Source: Pedosphaera sp. (GTDB lineage Bacteria; Verrucomicrobiota; Verrucomicrobiia; Limisphaerales; AAA164-E04). Taken from it: a stretch of DNA of 47,524 bases. Of the stretch, positions 1 through 8,566 are shown in pieces. The first letter of the stretch is position 1, and each line of letters begins with the position of its first letter. The DNA lies in NCBI GenBank assembly GCA_002690655.1, contig NZFL01000013.1:152068-199591 (forward strand), given 5' to 3'. The notes beneath the pieces were generated by a model that saw only the letters and a list, made by a program, of their open reading frames with translations, had not been told where the DNA came from and made no database searches. The position numbers and the translations under genes were made by a program.

Positions 1-554
1 CGTTCAAGTAAAAGCTTGCTGCCAAGTTGCTCGGAAGAAGCATTAATGGGAGCAATTAACTGCTTTTTCACCAACTCATGGGCATGGGTAGGCTCAAGAC
101 GTGTTGCAAATGGATTATTTCGAATTTGTGCCTGACTTTTTTCAAATTTTGCCTCCAACCAGTCATCACTCCAATGGGAGATAAACTCATACTCAGAAAG
201 ACTCTTGGCCAAGGTTGACTTACCTGCTCCTGATCTACCAATAAATCCCCAGCACAAATCACTGACGGCCACGGCACTTGCGTGAAACACCAATGATCCG
301 CTCCATGCACGGAGTAAAGGGGTAATTTGGTTTTTAATTAAATGCTCGCAGAGGCTTCGATATTTTGGATCATGGATCTCTGCTCCCAAGTATCGAACAG
401 CATCCTTACCTTGTTTCGAAGGGGTCACCCGGAAACTTAGTCCTTCTTCGAAATTCAAGATGTATTCCGCACCTGACTTTGATATTGTCAGGTGTAAAGA
501 TCCGTTTTCTCCATGCTGCTGGCGGATATACGTTGAAACAATTGGATTGAACAA
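1..554 (-). CDS. HPr-kinase-like (HprK-related) ATP-binding protein, 3' end outside window
   Basis: Read on the minus strand in the frame whose plus-strand triplets start at multiples of 3, this region encodes a P-loop protein. Visible motifs are LVFHASAVAV (codons near 261-293), the Walker A loop GRSGAGKSTLAKSL (near 198-239) and an acidic SDDW (159-170). The HASAV strand, then GxSGxGKST, then SDD order is typical of HprK-like kinases found in RiPP/lasso and polysaccharide clusters. In paeninodin-type lasso clusters such kinases phosphorylate the precursor peptide; that role here is inference. The gene follows the small peptide gene at 667-819 and continues past base 1. No ATG exists in this frame and a TGA closes it at 576-578, so the start is uncertain. 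A TTG at 552-554 would leave about 90 residues before HASAV, which is normal for the family; a frameshifted N-terminus is also possible. Confidence 0.72.
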   Translation of the reverse strand, partial: MFNPIVSTYIRQQHGENGSLHLTISKSGAEYILNFEEGLSFRVTPSKQGKDAVRYLGAEIHDPKYRSLCEHLIKNQITPLLRAWSGSLVFHASAVAVSDLCWGFIGRSGAGKSTLAKSLSEYEFISHWSDDWLEAKFEKSQAQIRNNPFATRLEPTHAHELVKKQLIAPINASSEQLGSKLLLE

Positions 555-666
555 CTTTTTAGGGGTGTTTGAGCTTCAGGTTTTGGTTAAGCAAAATGAC
601 ACAAAGCAAGACCTCTCAAAATCGTTTAGCAAGTTGGATTCGGCAACAACATCCCTGTATGCACTT

Positions 667-819
667 TCACGGTCTTGACCTATTTCTGTTATTTTGTTGC
701 TTGCTGCTCTCACTCTTAGAACCACTTCCTCCAGAAGTTAAGTCAGACAATGCACCCACGTAAGAAAGCTTGGGACTTTCGTAAGCAGGACTTTTTGACG
801 GCAAAGGCTTTTCCTTCAT
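667..819 (-). CDS. Putative lasso-type RiPP precursor peptide (50 aa)
   Basis: This is a 50-codon ORF with an ATG start and TGA stop. The product has a short leader containing YESPKLSYVGALSDLTSG (residues 13-30), which fits the lasso leader rule YxxPxLxxxGxxxxxTx exactly: Tyr13, Pro16, Leu18, Gly22 and Thr28, with Thr at the penultimate leader position. If cleavage follows Ser29, the core starts at Gly30 and Glu37 is core residue 8, the position expected for the acceptor of a Gly1-Glu8 macrolactam. The 21-residue core begins GGSGSKSESS and ends in a very polar Gln/Asn/Arg tail, unlike many hydrophobic antimicrobial lassos. It lies 81 bp after the tyrosine-kinase gene and just before the HprK-like gene, on the same strand. 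The leader protease, PqqD-like and asparagine-synthetase-like partners would have to lie left of base 1. The sequence match is seen directly; the product is inferred. Confidence 0.7.
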   Translation of the reverse strand: MKEKPLPSKSPAYESPKLSYVGALSDLTSGGSGSKSESSKQQNNRNRSRP

Positions 820-900
820 ATAAATACGTTAATTTTGATCCTGTAATAGTCAATAAAATAGCTTTATCTCTTCAGGCGTAAATCATGATTACACCAGAGG

Positions 901-3105
901 TCAGGATTTGACCGGCTCATCTTCGGCCGAAGCACCTACTTCCATAGGTGAATTAGTAACTTGTTTCTTCTGATAACCTGATTTGCTATATGTTTTGTCC
1001 TTATCGCTACTGTAGTAATAGTAGTAAGATCCCTTGTTGTTATTGTTTCTCAAGAAATTCAATACAATCCCGGAAGGCGTGTGGCCATGCCTGTGAAGAT
1101 AGTCGATGATACGCAGAACCACCTTACTTGTCGTTTTACCAGATCGAACAACAAGGCATAGCATGTCCGCTAGTCTTGCTACTGATAGAGTGTCCCCGAT
1201 GGGACCAAGTGGAGCAGAATCAATTACTATGCGGTCGAAATTCTGACGTGCTTTCAGGATTAGTTCTTCAATGGCACTTCCCGAAATATGCTCCGACGGG
1301 TTACTGATGTGCGATCCGCCATGCAAGACAAATAATTTTTCGGTTGCTTCATAGATGGCTAAATCTGGAAACTGCCCGAGTTTGTCCTCGGACTGCAAAA
1401 GATCACTGACTCCAACATATTCCTCACCGAGCTTGAATTCCGGACCCACCGCAGGTTTTCTTAAATCCATATCGACAAGCAACGTACGGTGACCTTGTTG
1501 GGCCAGAGATGAAGCGTAATTAATAGAAGTGAACGTTTTTCCTTCCGAGGGTATACTGCTGGTGAACAGGACAACTTTATGCGACTTCTTACGCGTCATG
1601 CTCTCAATGTTAACACGTAAAGATCTAAATGCCTCTGAGCAAGTTGAATTTGGAGATTCAATCATAACCAACCTGGAGTCTGTTGGCTTGCCATTTATTT
1701 CTGATACCGGAACTGCAGCGAGGACTGGTAATTGAAGGATTTTTTCTGCTTGCTCTACTGATTTGATGGACTGATCCATCATATTCATCAAATACAAGTA
1801 TCCGTATGCTAAGCCCAGTCCAAGCAAAACCCCTAAAATAATTCGCTGAGTTTTATTGGGTTCAATAGTTGATGGTTCTGTAGCTTTTTCGGCTAATTCA
1901 ATGGTAGTCCCTTCGGATTCAGCTGTGAACTCAATGGATTGAATTTGGTCTTTAATATTATCGATTAATTTGGTCCCTATTTCTAAATCTTGCTCCAGAG
2001 CGGCCTGCTGCATGTATAATTGCTCCCATTCAAACAGCTTAGATGTTTGATTTTCTATAGATTGAGTCAATTCTTCGATAAATTCTTGCTGGTACTTAAT
2101 TTGAGCGTACAGACCTTTTGGTACATCGGAAATTGTTTCTAATAAAACCCTGCGCGTGTTGTTCACATTTCTGAGGGCATCAATCATGAGAGGGTGTTTA
2201 CTTTTTAAATCCACCTCAAGATTTCGAACTGTTGTTTTTGCGGCCTTGTAGAGGCCGTTGATACTTTTGAAATCTTCGTTTTTTGCTACTGATGGAATTA
2301 GAGAAACAATCTCCAGTTGCTCGTTCGTAAGGTTATCGGGCCTAGCCTTCTCGGACGCTGCGTCAACGTAACCCACAGACTCTAAATCTTCCAGATCATT
2401 TTGGATTCTGCTCAGCTCCAGTTTGAGATTGTCCAGTACCAGACGGTCACTGTTATTCTTAGTTTCGAGCTGCTCCTTGCGCTCCTTCAAGTTGGTTATC
2501 CTGTTTTTTGTTTGGAACCTTATCAGAGCTTTTTGAGCATCCTCCAGATCTTTCTGTGAAAGTTCTCTGCCTCGTTCCAGCTGTATTAAGCCTCCCATCG
2601 CTTTTGACCTCGAATTGACTTTTAAAAAATTGGTGTAACCAGTCGATACGTATTTGGCAGACCAGTATGCTAAATCACGATTTTCCGAATTTGCAGTCAG
2701 GTCAATGAACAGAGAGTCGCCCCTGAGCTTGGCTGTAATATTTGCACCTAATTTTTTCGATGCAGAAGTGATAGACCTTGGATCATTGAGATCAACTTTG
2801 TAGTGTTCTTGCAACTCAGGTGATATTTCTATGACGTGACTTAGCACAGGCGTTGTGCTTATACGGCCCACAAGTGTGGTCAATATATCCAGATCGCGTA
2901 CATCATTTGACGCATCTGCGTCCGATTCCACAAATTGCTGGGTGTCGACAACCAGCAATGCTGTGCTTCGGTAGTGTGCAGTCATCTTTCTGGTCTGCAT
3001 GTAAGCTGTGAACGTGCAGGCAACAATTATTATTAGAACGATTGCATAGTGGCTCTTTGCTGATCTCAGAATATCTTGAGGCGAATTTGTATTTCCTGTC
3101 TCCAT
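901..3105 (-). CDS. Wzc-type polysaccharide co-polymerase / BY-family tyrosine autokinase
   Basis: This 734-residue inner-membrane protein controls polysaccharide chain length and export through autophosphorylation. TM helix 1 lies at about residues 20-37, a long coiled-coil-rich periplasmic region follows, and TM helix 2 is at about 420-440 just after a proline-containing stretch, which is the Wzz layout. The cytoplasmic kinase domain has Walker A in SSIPSEGKTFTS (about 514-525), the BY-kinase Walker A' in LLVDMDLRKP (about 545-554) and Walker B in RIVIDSAPLG (about 622-631). A C-terminal tyrosine cluster with five consecutive Tyr (about 692-696) and more downstream is the expected autophosphorylation tail. 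An AGGA-containing ribosome site sits just before the ATG. It follows the OPX gene by 201 bp, and the pair would form the export machine. No cognate phosphatase was seen in the window. Confidence 0.93.
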   Translation of the reverse strand: METGNTNSPQDILRSAKSHYAIVLIIIVACTFTAYMQTRKMTAHYRSTALLVVDTQQFVESDADASNDVRDLDILTTLVGRISTTPVLSHVIEISPELQEHYKVDLNDPRSITSASKKLGANITAKLRGDSLFIDLTANSENRDLAYWSAKYVSTGYTNFLKVNSRSKAMGGLIQLERGRELSQKDLEDAQKALIRFQTKNRITNLKERKEQLETKNNSDRLVLDNLKLELSRIQNDLEDLESVGYVDAASEKARPDNLTNEQLEIVSLIPSVAKNEDFKSINGLYKAAKTTVRNLEVDLKSKHPLMIDALRNVNNTRRVLLETISDVPKGLYAQIKYQQEFIEELTQSIENQTSKLFEWEQLYMQQAALEQDLEIGTKLIDNIKDQIQSIEFTAESEGTTIELAEKATEPSTIEPNKTQRIILGVLLGLGLAYGYLYLMNMMDQSIKSVEQAEKILQLPVLAAVPVSEINGKPTDSRLVMIESPNSTCSEAFRSLRVNIESMTRKKSHKVVLFTSSIPSEGKTFTSINYASSLAQQGHRTLLVDMDLRKPAVGPEFKLGEEYVGVSDLLQSEDKLGQFPDLAIYEATEKLFVLHGGSHISNPSEHISGSAIEELILKARQNFDRIVIDSAPLGPIGDTLSVARLADMLCLVVRSGKTTSKVVLRIIDYLHRHGHTPSGIVLNFLRNNNNKGSYYYYYSSDKDKTYSKSGYQKKQVTNSPMEVGASAEDEPVKS

Positions 3106-3306
3106 TTTCCTATTACTCGAACATGTAACGGATGTGTTTGAGTTGAAAGCGTTCAGCTAAAATTTTAGTAATTGAAATGCGGTTGATTGTGAAAGGGTTT
3201 GCAGTGAAAAGTTGATGTTTGTTTCTCACTTTCCAGCCAGAATTGTTCTGGACAATTGCCTCACCGGAATATTTGTGGTCTGGAGAATGAGTAGGAATTT
3301 CCTAGA

Positions 3307-3981
3307 CTAGAAGAACGACTCACCTATGACGATTGTCTCTCCACCGATAAGTTTGGGGATTTCATTTTTTCCCCCTTTGGTCAGGTTTTTGATTTTAAAA
3401 TTTCTTATTCCTGAAGGGTTTTCTAGTTCGTATGATTTAAGAATAATTTTTCCTGCAAGTCTGGTGTAACCTCCTGCTATGGCGATTGCGTCCAACAAAT
3501 CGACGCCTAGTCCGGGTGGTACTTCGTAATAACCTGGATTTGCAACTTGCCCGAAAATTTTATACCTAATGGGGGCTTTTTCCGTTAATCTCAATTTTAG
3601 GTTCGGATTGACGAAATAGTCTTTGGCATAAAGTTCCTGAATTGCCTGTGAAGCTTCTTCAAGGGTTTTCCCTTCTACTTCGACCCAGTTGACATACTCA
3701 AGGTTGACAGCTCCCTGATTATCCACAACGACATCAGATTCGAATTTGTATTTGTCATTCAATAACTCAAACCGAAGCTTATCGCCTGCCCTGAGCCGGT
3801 ATGTTTTTCGTGCTGGCTGTTTTAAAATTGTCCCTGTAGGTGCAACATTACCGTCATTATCGACTTTGAACTGTATGGAATCTTCTGGTTTTCCCTTATA
3901 TACTGAAGGTTCAGCCTTCGCACAAATGGCGTTGTAGACCAGTTGCATTACGAAGAGCGAAATCACAAGGTGTAGCTTCAT
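3307..3981 (-). CDS. Short Wza-like outer-membrane polysaccharide export protein (OPX)
   Basis: This 224-residue protein has an N-terminal signal peptide (about residues 1-23, hydrophobic LVISLFVMQLVYNAICA). It is followed by a Poly_export domain (YRLRAGDKLRFELL, about 60-73, through NPNLKLRLTE) and one SLBB domain (KIFGQVANPGYYEVPPG onward, about 142-205). It lacks the long second half and C-terminal amphipathic helix with which E. coli Wza forms its own outer-membrane pore; the chain ends soon after the SLBB domain in GGETIVIGESFF. No convincing lipobox is visible, because Ile precedes the only Cys. It lies between the predicted beta-barrel gene and the Wzc-like gene, so it probably forms the periplasmic ring linking the two. 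Family is certain; partner choice is inference. Confidence 0.9.
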   Translation of the reverse strand: MKLHLVISLFVMQLVYNAICAKAEPSVYKGKPEDSIQFKVDNDGNVAPTGTILKQPARKTYRLRAGDKLRFELLNDKYKFESDVVVDNQGAVNLEYVNWVEVEGKTLEEASQAIQELYAKDYFVNPNLKLRLTEKAPIRYKIFGQVANPGYYEVPPGLGVDLLDAIAIAGGYTRLAGKIILKSYELENPSGIRNFKIKNLTKGGKNEIPKLIGGETIVIGESFF

Positions 3982-4205
3982 TTATATACTTTTTATGTTT
4001 AAATAATCAGGGATATCATCGTGCACAAAAATGCGCCGTCAAATCCTAGTCCGTCATAAAGCACTTACGTTGCCATTACTTAACAAATTATTTAAAAGAT
4101 TAGTAAAAAAATGTAAGCGCAACACAAACAATGAGTAATAAAACAATGTGAGGGGTGAAGAAAAAAAAGAAATGTAGGTGATAAAAGAAACGCAATGCAA
4201 ATGCA

Positions 4206-5732
4206 TTAAAACGCATGGCTCCATGTAACCGCAACGTTAGATCGTTTCGATATCCTCTCGCTACGCAGGTCGGTAAGCTTGAAGTGCGTAAAAGAAAAAT
4301 TTATCGTATTATTAATATCTATAAAGTACTCGAGTTTGAGCTGGCCCCCGAGATCATTTTGTTTCAAACCCAAAAAAGTCACGGAACTATCCTCCTCCCT
4401 AAGATAATAATCAACTAAGCAAGATGCTCTCCAACGTAATGCAATAGACTGCGTAATCTCAAATGATAAAGAATCTTCACTCAGAAATATTCCGTTACCA
4501 GCAAAACTAGGACGAATGTCTTTTCTTGCTTTTGCATTTATAATGGTTTTAGGTCCAGCATTATACGTAATCTGAAAATTATATGCTTCACTTATTCTAG
4601 TATCCTCTCCCGGCAGGTGTCTAAACTGATATCCACCGTTTAGTGATAAAAGGAATCTTTCACTCATGCTGTAGTTCAATCCCAGCAATAAACTTTCTCC
4701 CGTTGTATTTTGGCTTCCTATTCGTATGACATTAGCAGTTGATCTGCTTGAAACCCAAATCTTAGGGCTCATAAAATATTCGTACTTTAGCATAAGTTCA
4801 TCACTTACAATGGACTGCAATACATCATTTCGAGTTTCTGAACGCTTTTGGATGGAGTGAGTTAATTCGTAGAACAATAGTGATAATGGGCTAATGTCAT
4901 AAATCCCTCTTAGGCTTGTTGTGTTTAAAATGGTCTTCGTCCTTCCCGGAAGTTCGCGTAATGGAGCCGCTGTAATTGTGGTCTGATTGTTCAGGGCTAT
5001 TGCATTACGATGGAATTCGCGTCCAAGTTGAAACATGATTTGTTGCTCAAACTCATTTACCCCGGAACCTGTTATATTCATTAAATAGGTAGGTCTATAT
5101 AAAAGATTAGCAATAGTTGACGATCCCGGCCTTGCTCCATAATTAAAGATAAAATTCAAACGTGATATTTGAATGATTGAATCACTTGCTTCCGTTGTCT
5201 TTTGGTTGCTACTGTTCGTGTCATAAGAAAGACCGGTTAGACCAATAGGTTTCAAAGCATCAATACCTTCAAACTGGAACCAGGTTGCACTTCTCCTGGC
5301 CATGTCCTCTGTATCCATCTCTAAATTTAGGATACTATTTGAGTAAGGAGACATGTATTTTGACATACTATTGAACTGACCTCCAGACAACTGTTCTTTA
5401 AGCCCGTAATGGCGCAGAAAACTCGAGTTAATAGCTCCCCCCTGACTCATTGGTAAATCAGAAACTATTTTATTTTGATGAAGAATAGAGCCTGTAATGC
5501 CTGCATTATCACGTGGATCAGTAGATGTCATAATCAGGTTGATTAAGCTCCTTTCTCTAGAAATGGGGACTCCCATTCCCATTGCTCCACCTGCCCCTGC
5601 AGGCAAATTTCTTGTGTCATTCTGGGCAAGTATTACGTTGACTGCAGCATGAAATTGAATGATCAGTAAACAACTTGTCGCAAGCAATGATTTGGAAAAA
5701 CGTATTTGCATCACAAATCTAAAATATTGCAT
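4206..5732 (-). CDS. Putative outer-membrane beta-barrel protein of the polysaccharide locus
   Basis: This protein of about 508 residues was not recognised by a specific family motif. It has a signal peptide (hydrophobic SLLATSCLLIIQFHAAVNVILA after basic QIRFSK), a Gly/Met/Ser-rich linker, then from about residue 120 many alternating short polar/aromatic strands. It ends in a terminal Phe (VAVTWSHAF), the usual last-strand signature of outer-membrane barrels. The next genes downstream encode the OPX and Wzc proteins, so it may be the pore through which the polymer leaves. Three starts are possible: a TTG at 5741, ATG at 5732 (used here) and ATG at 5711; the last gives the most canonical signal peptide. 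It begins about 25 bp after the WecA-like gene ends. Alternatives are an adhesin-like or substrate-specific barrel unrelated to export. Confidence 0.65.
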   Translation of the reverse strand: MQYFRFVMQIRFSKSLLATSCLLIIQFHAAVNVILAQNDTRNLPAGAGGAMGMGVPISRERSLINLIMTSTDPRDNAGITGSILHQNKIVSDLPMSQGGAINSSFLRHYGLKEQLSGGQFNSMSKYMSPYSNSILNLEMDTEDMARRSATWFQFEGIDALKPIGLTGLSYDTNSSNQKTTEASDSIIQISRLNFIFNYGARPGSSTIANLLYRPTYLMNITGSGVNEFEQQIMFQLGREFHRNAIALNNQTTITAAPLRELPGRTKTILNTTSLRGIYDISPLSLLFYELTHSIQKRSETRNDVLQSIVSDELMLKYEYFMSPKIWVSSRSTANVIRIGSQNTTGESLLLGLNYSMSERFLLSLNGGYQFRHLPGEDTRISEAYNFQITYNAGPKTIINAKARKDIRPSFAGNGIFLSEDSLSFEITQSIALRWRASCLVDYYLREEDSSVTFLGLKQNDLGGQLKLEYFIDINNTINFSFTHFKLTDLRSERISKRSNVAVTWSHAF

Positions 5733-5756
5733 CGAATTCAATACTAAAGGCAGGAG

Positions 5757-7241
5757 TCACGCATGTTTGTAGAAACCATTTTTTTCGCTCATTCCAGCTG
5801 CAAGATCATTCAAAAGCGGCATTATTGATCTTATCTCTGAACTGTCATTTTTACCCTTCAACTTCATTACTATCAACCTTGTTTCATTCGTAAGTTCGAT
5901 GGGGCATTCTAAAGTCCACGTCCATGGAGTTGATGAATCGGAGCTTTTTTGGTTCTCAGAGATGTATGACTCATTGTATTCCCATTCTCGGAGGCTATTC
6001 CATTCCGCATTTTCAAATACATTTATTGATGCACTGCTCAGTTCAAGGTTTTTAAAAGCAACGACACAGTATCGCCATGCATCCTCTAAATTTTCGCAGG
6101 CCTTCACTTGATCAGTGGCTTTTATGAGCGGCGCAAGGTGTTCCTTGTTCCATTGGTGCCTTAGTCTGTCATGAGTAATCCTTCTCCGTATTTCATTAAT
6201 ATCCACCACCTTCAAGAAATGATTTCCTACAATGAAAACACCTGCGATGATAAACACGATAGTTGCAGTTGCGCTGCCTCTGGAGAACACGATAATAAGA
6301 GCGGCACCGCACAAAACAATACAAACAATATAGAGATAAACAACAGTCCTTCTGGTACTTAAACCTTTGGAAATCATGACATGATGGAGATGTTTTCCAT
6401 CCGGCATGGTCAAAGGCAAAAATTTAGACCACCGCCTGAGTGCTGCAGAAATCAGATCAAAAAACGGAAGGAAAAGTGCGATGATAGGAATCAAAAGGGC
6501 AGTTGCAGTTTCCGCCTTGTAACTGGAAACCAAACCGAGGGCTGCAATTCCGAATCCAATGAACATGCTTCCTGAATCGCCCATGAATATGGAGGCAGGG
6601 CTGAAATTGTATACCAGAAAACCCAGAATTGCGCCTGATAAACAGGCACTGATAAAGACGCCCGTATCATTTCCAAAAGTCAAACTGACACCAAGCAAAG
6701 TAAACGTGACGAAGAGCGAAACCCCGGCGGCGAGCCCATCAAGCCCATCGAAAATATTGATGGCATTCATACATACAAAAAACCACAAAAGTGTGGCAGG
6801 ATAGGAAAAAAAACCCAATTCAATCGCTGATCCAAATGGATTAGAGAGGTTATCAATGCGTAAATTACCGGAATAGGCGACTGTTGCTGCGATGACCTGA
6901 AACAGGATTTTCCAACGAACCCGAATATTCCAAATGTCATCCGCTAGTCCCATTAGCATGGCAATACCACCCCCAATCACGATCACCCACACTTGATAGT
7001 GATGACTAGTTGCAAGCAGACTTTCTTTCTTAATGAAAAATAAAAAGATGAAAACAGGTACCAAAAAACTGATGTAAATCGCCACACCACCGCATCGGGG
7101 AATAACACCCGCATGGAATTTACGATAGGCATCCGGTTGATCGACTATACCCAATCGGGTGCCAACCCACCTCATCAAGGGTGTCAGGAAAAGACAAATC
7201 GTAAGCGCTTCGATAAAGAGCATGGTTGAGCTGAATCTCAT
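5757..7241 (-). CDS. WecA/TagO-type undecaprenyl-phosphate sugar-1-phosphate transferase with C-terminal extension
   Basis: This 494-residue polytopic membrane enzyme of the MraY/WecA superfamily (PF00953) probably starts repeat-unit assembly by putting a HexNAc-1-phosphate on undecaprenyl phosphate. Diagnostic cytoplasmic motifs are DQPDAYRKFHAGVIPRCGG (about 37-55), GLADDIWNIRVRWK (about 98-111), NIFDGLDGLAAG (about 162-173), FMGDSGSMFIG (about 217-227) and GKHLHHVM (about 282-289, the WecA-type histidine motif). About ten or eleven hydrophobic segments end near residue 345. The last 140-150 residues are soluble and unusual for WecA, starting with a basic RRRITHDRLRHQW linker; their function is not recognised. 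AAAGGA seven bases before the ATG supports this start, one of the few good ribosome sites in the window. The downstream barrel gene starts almost immediately. Confidence 0.9.
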   Translation of the reverse strand: MRFSSTMLFIEALTICLFLTPLMRWVGTRLGIVDQPDAYRKFHAGVIPRCGGVAIYISFLVPVFIFLFFIKKESLLATSHHYQVWVIVIGGGIAMLMGLADDIWNIRVRWKILFQVIAATVAYSGNLRIDNLSNPFGSAIELGFFSYPATLLWFFVCMNAINIFDGLDGLAAGVSLFVTFTLLGVSLTFGNDTGVFISACLSGAILGFLVYNFSPASIFMGDSGSMFIGFGIAALGLVSSYKAETATALLIPIIALFLPFFDLISAALRRWSKFLPLTMPDGKHLHHVMISKGLSTRRTVVYLYIVCIVLCGAALIIVFSRGSATATIVFIIAGVFIVGNHFLKVVDINEIRRRITHDRLRHQWNKEHLAPLIKATDQVKACENLEDAWRYCVVAFKNLELSSASINVFENAEWNSLREWEYNESYISENQKSSDSSTPWTWTLECPIELTNETRLIVMKLKGKNDSSEIRSIMPLLNDLAAGMSEKNGFYKHA

Positions 7242-7354
7242 CCTAAAATCCTTTCTGCTGGCAGGTTTTCATATGTTATGGCTTGTATCTTCACTGGAGG
7301 AATCTTGCAGATAGTCTTGAGCTTAGGTTATCTGAACGAAAGGAATGATTTTCT

Positions 7355-8566
7355 TCATGTCGGGCATACCTTATGCAGCACTTCAAGGTATTGATCTGCT
7401 AGCTGTTCACGGCAAAAATGGGACTCAAGATAAACTCTTCCCTGTTTCCCCATGGATGTCCTTAGTATTGGATCATTTTTGAGTCGAATCAGAAGATCGC
7501 AAAGTTCCAAATGGTTTTCGGGAGTAAATGAGAGCCCACACTGAGCGGACTCCACAATGGCAGCTGCCTCCCCTTGGACACCTATGAGAACAGGAACCTC
7601 TGATGCCATTGCTTCAAACAATTTGGAGGGGATGACTGTTTTGAATAAGTCCGATTTTAGAAGGTGGATCAGGCAAACATCTGTTTCCTCGAGATAATCC
7701 GAGATATTCTCTTTTTTGACCAAGCCTGTGAATTGAATTCTTCTAATATTGAGATCACTTACTTTTTTTAAAAGGTTCTCGTAGTCAGCCCCGTCCCCGA
7801 CAAGGTGAAATACTATATCTGATTCATCTATGGAATCCAGATATTGGGCTGCTCTGATGACAACTTCCAAGCCAGCAGCCATCCCTAAAGTCCCGATAAA
7901 AGAGCAAATAAATTTGGAGTCCCTCTTTTTAGCAACCTTTGCAGGCAAAAACCGTTTCAAGTCTGCTCCGTTCGTAATGATCGAGATCTTTTCAGTAGGG
8001 ACTCCTTTTTCGACCAAAACCTTTTTATAGCCTTTTCCTACCGTCACAATATGGGTTGCACTCCGATACAGCCATTTTTCCAGAATGAACATCCACTTCA
8101 AAACTCTCTGATTGCTGATGGCATTCACTGCAATGATGGAATCAGGCCAAATGTCTCTGATCTCAAGTATGAAAGGTATATTTTTAAGCTTCGCTAATAC
8201 AGCTCCTGCGCATCCGCAAAAAAATTGAGGCGAGGTTGCAATCATGAGATCTGGCTTCGAAGAAAATAAACCCGCTAGCACCGATGAGAATAAATAAGAT
8301 ACATAGTTGAGTGACCGACGACCTTTTCCTTTGTTGGCTGCGAGGTATGTCCAGACTCGCAACACGTGTACTCCTTCTAAAACCGATCGACTGTATATTG
8401 AGTTTTTGAAATTTGGATAAACTTGCCCATGTGGGACGTTAGGGGCACAGGTAATCACTTTGATATCGTGACCCGCATTTGCCCATCGGCGAGTATGTTC
8501 AAAGGTTCTGGTAGCTGGAGCATTTCCCTCCGGGGGAAAGTAATGCGACAAGAAAAGAATCTTCAT
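7355..8566 (-). CDS. GT4-family glycosyltransferase (WbuB-like)
   Basis: This 403-residue cytoplasmic or peripheral glycosyltransferase has a GT-B fold. The N-terminus MKILFLSHYFPPEGNAPATR is typical of WbuB-like family 4 enzymes, which transfer amino-deoxy sugars such as FucNAc in O-antigen loci. The C-terminal nucleotide-sugar domain shows CSFIGTLGMAAGLEVVIRAA and the acceptor/EX7E region VIPSKLFEAMASEVPVLIGV. The start overlaps the stop of the upstream heparinase-like gene by four bases (ATGA), indicating translational coupling. Donor and acceptor sugars cannot be read from sequence. The downstream neighbour is the WecA-like gene after a 113-bp gap. Confidence 0.9.
   Translation of the reverse strand: MKILFLSHYFPPEGNAPATRTFEHTRRWANAGHDIKVITCAPNVPHGQVYPNFKNSIYSRSVLEGVHVLRVWTYLAANKGKGRRSLNYVSYLFSSVLAGLFSSKPDLMIATSPQFFCGCAGAVLAKLKNIPFILEIRDIWPDSIIAVNAISNQRVLKWMFILEKWLYRSATHIVTVGKGYKKVLVEKGVPTEKISIITNGADLKRFLPAKVAKKRDSKFICSFIGTLGMAAGLEVVIRAAQYLDSIDESDIVFHLVGDGADYENLLKKVSDLNIRRIQFTGLVKKENISDYLEETDVCLIHLLKSDLFKTVIPSKLFEAMASEVPVLIGVQGEAAAIVESAQCGLSFTPENHLELCDLLIRLKNDPILRTSMGKQGRVYLESHFCREQLADQYLEVLHKVCPT

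Noticed and set aside
68-310. 80-codon minus-strand frame at the left edge
   Set aside because: It is out of frame with the clear HprK-like motifs (HASAV, Walker A, SDD) that lie on the same strand in another frame.
365-763. Three overlapping plus-strand frames of 61-72 codons
   Set aside because: They are shadows opposite the HprK-like and lasso-precursor genes and show no protein-like features.
4014-4042. TTGACG-like box upstream of the OPX gene
   Set aside because: The hexamer 17 bases downstream matches the -10 consensus poorly, so a promoter call is not justified.
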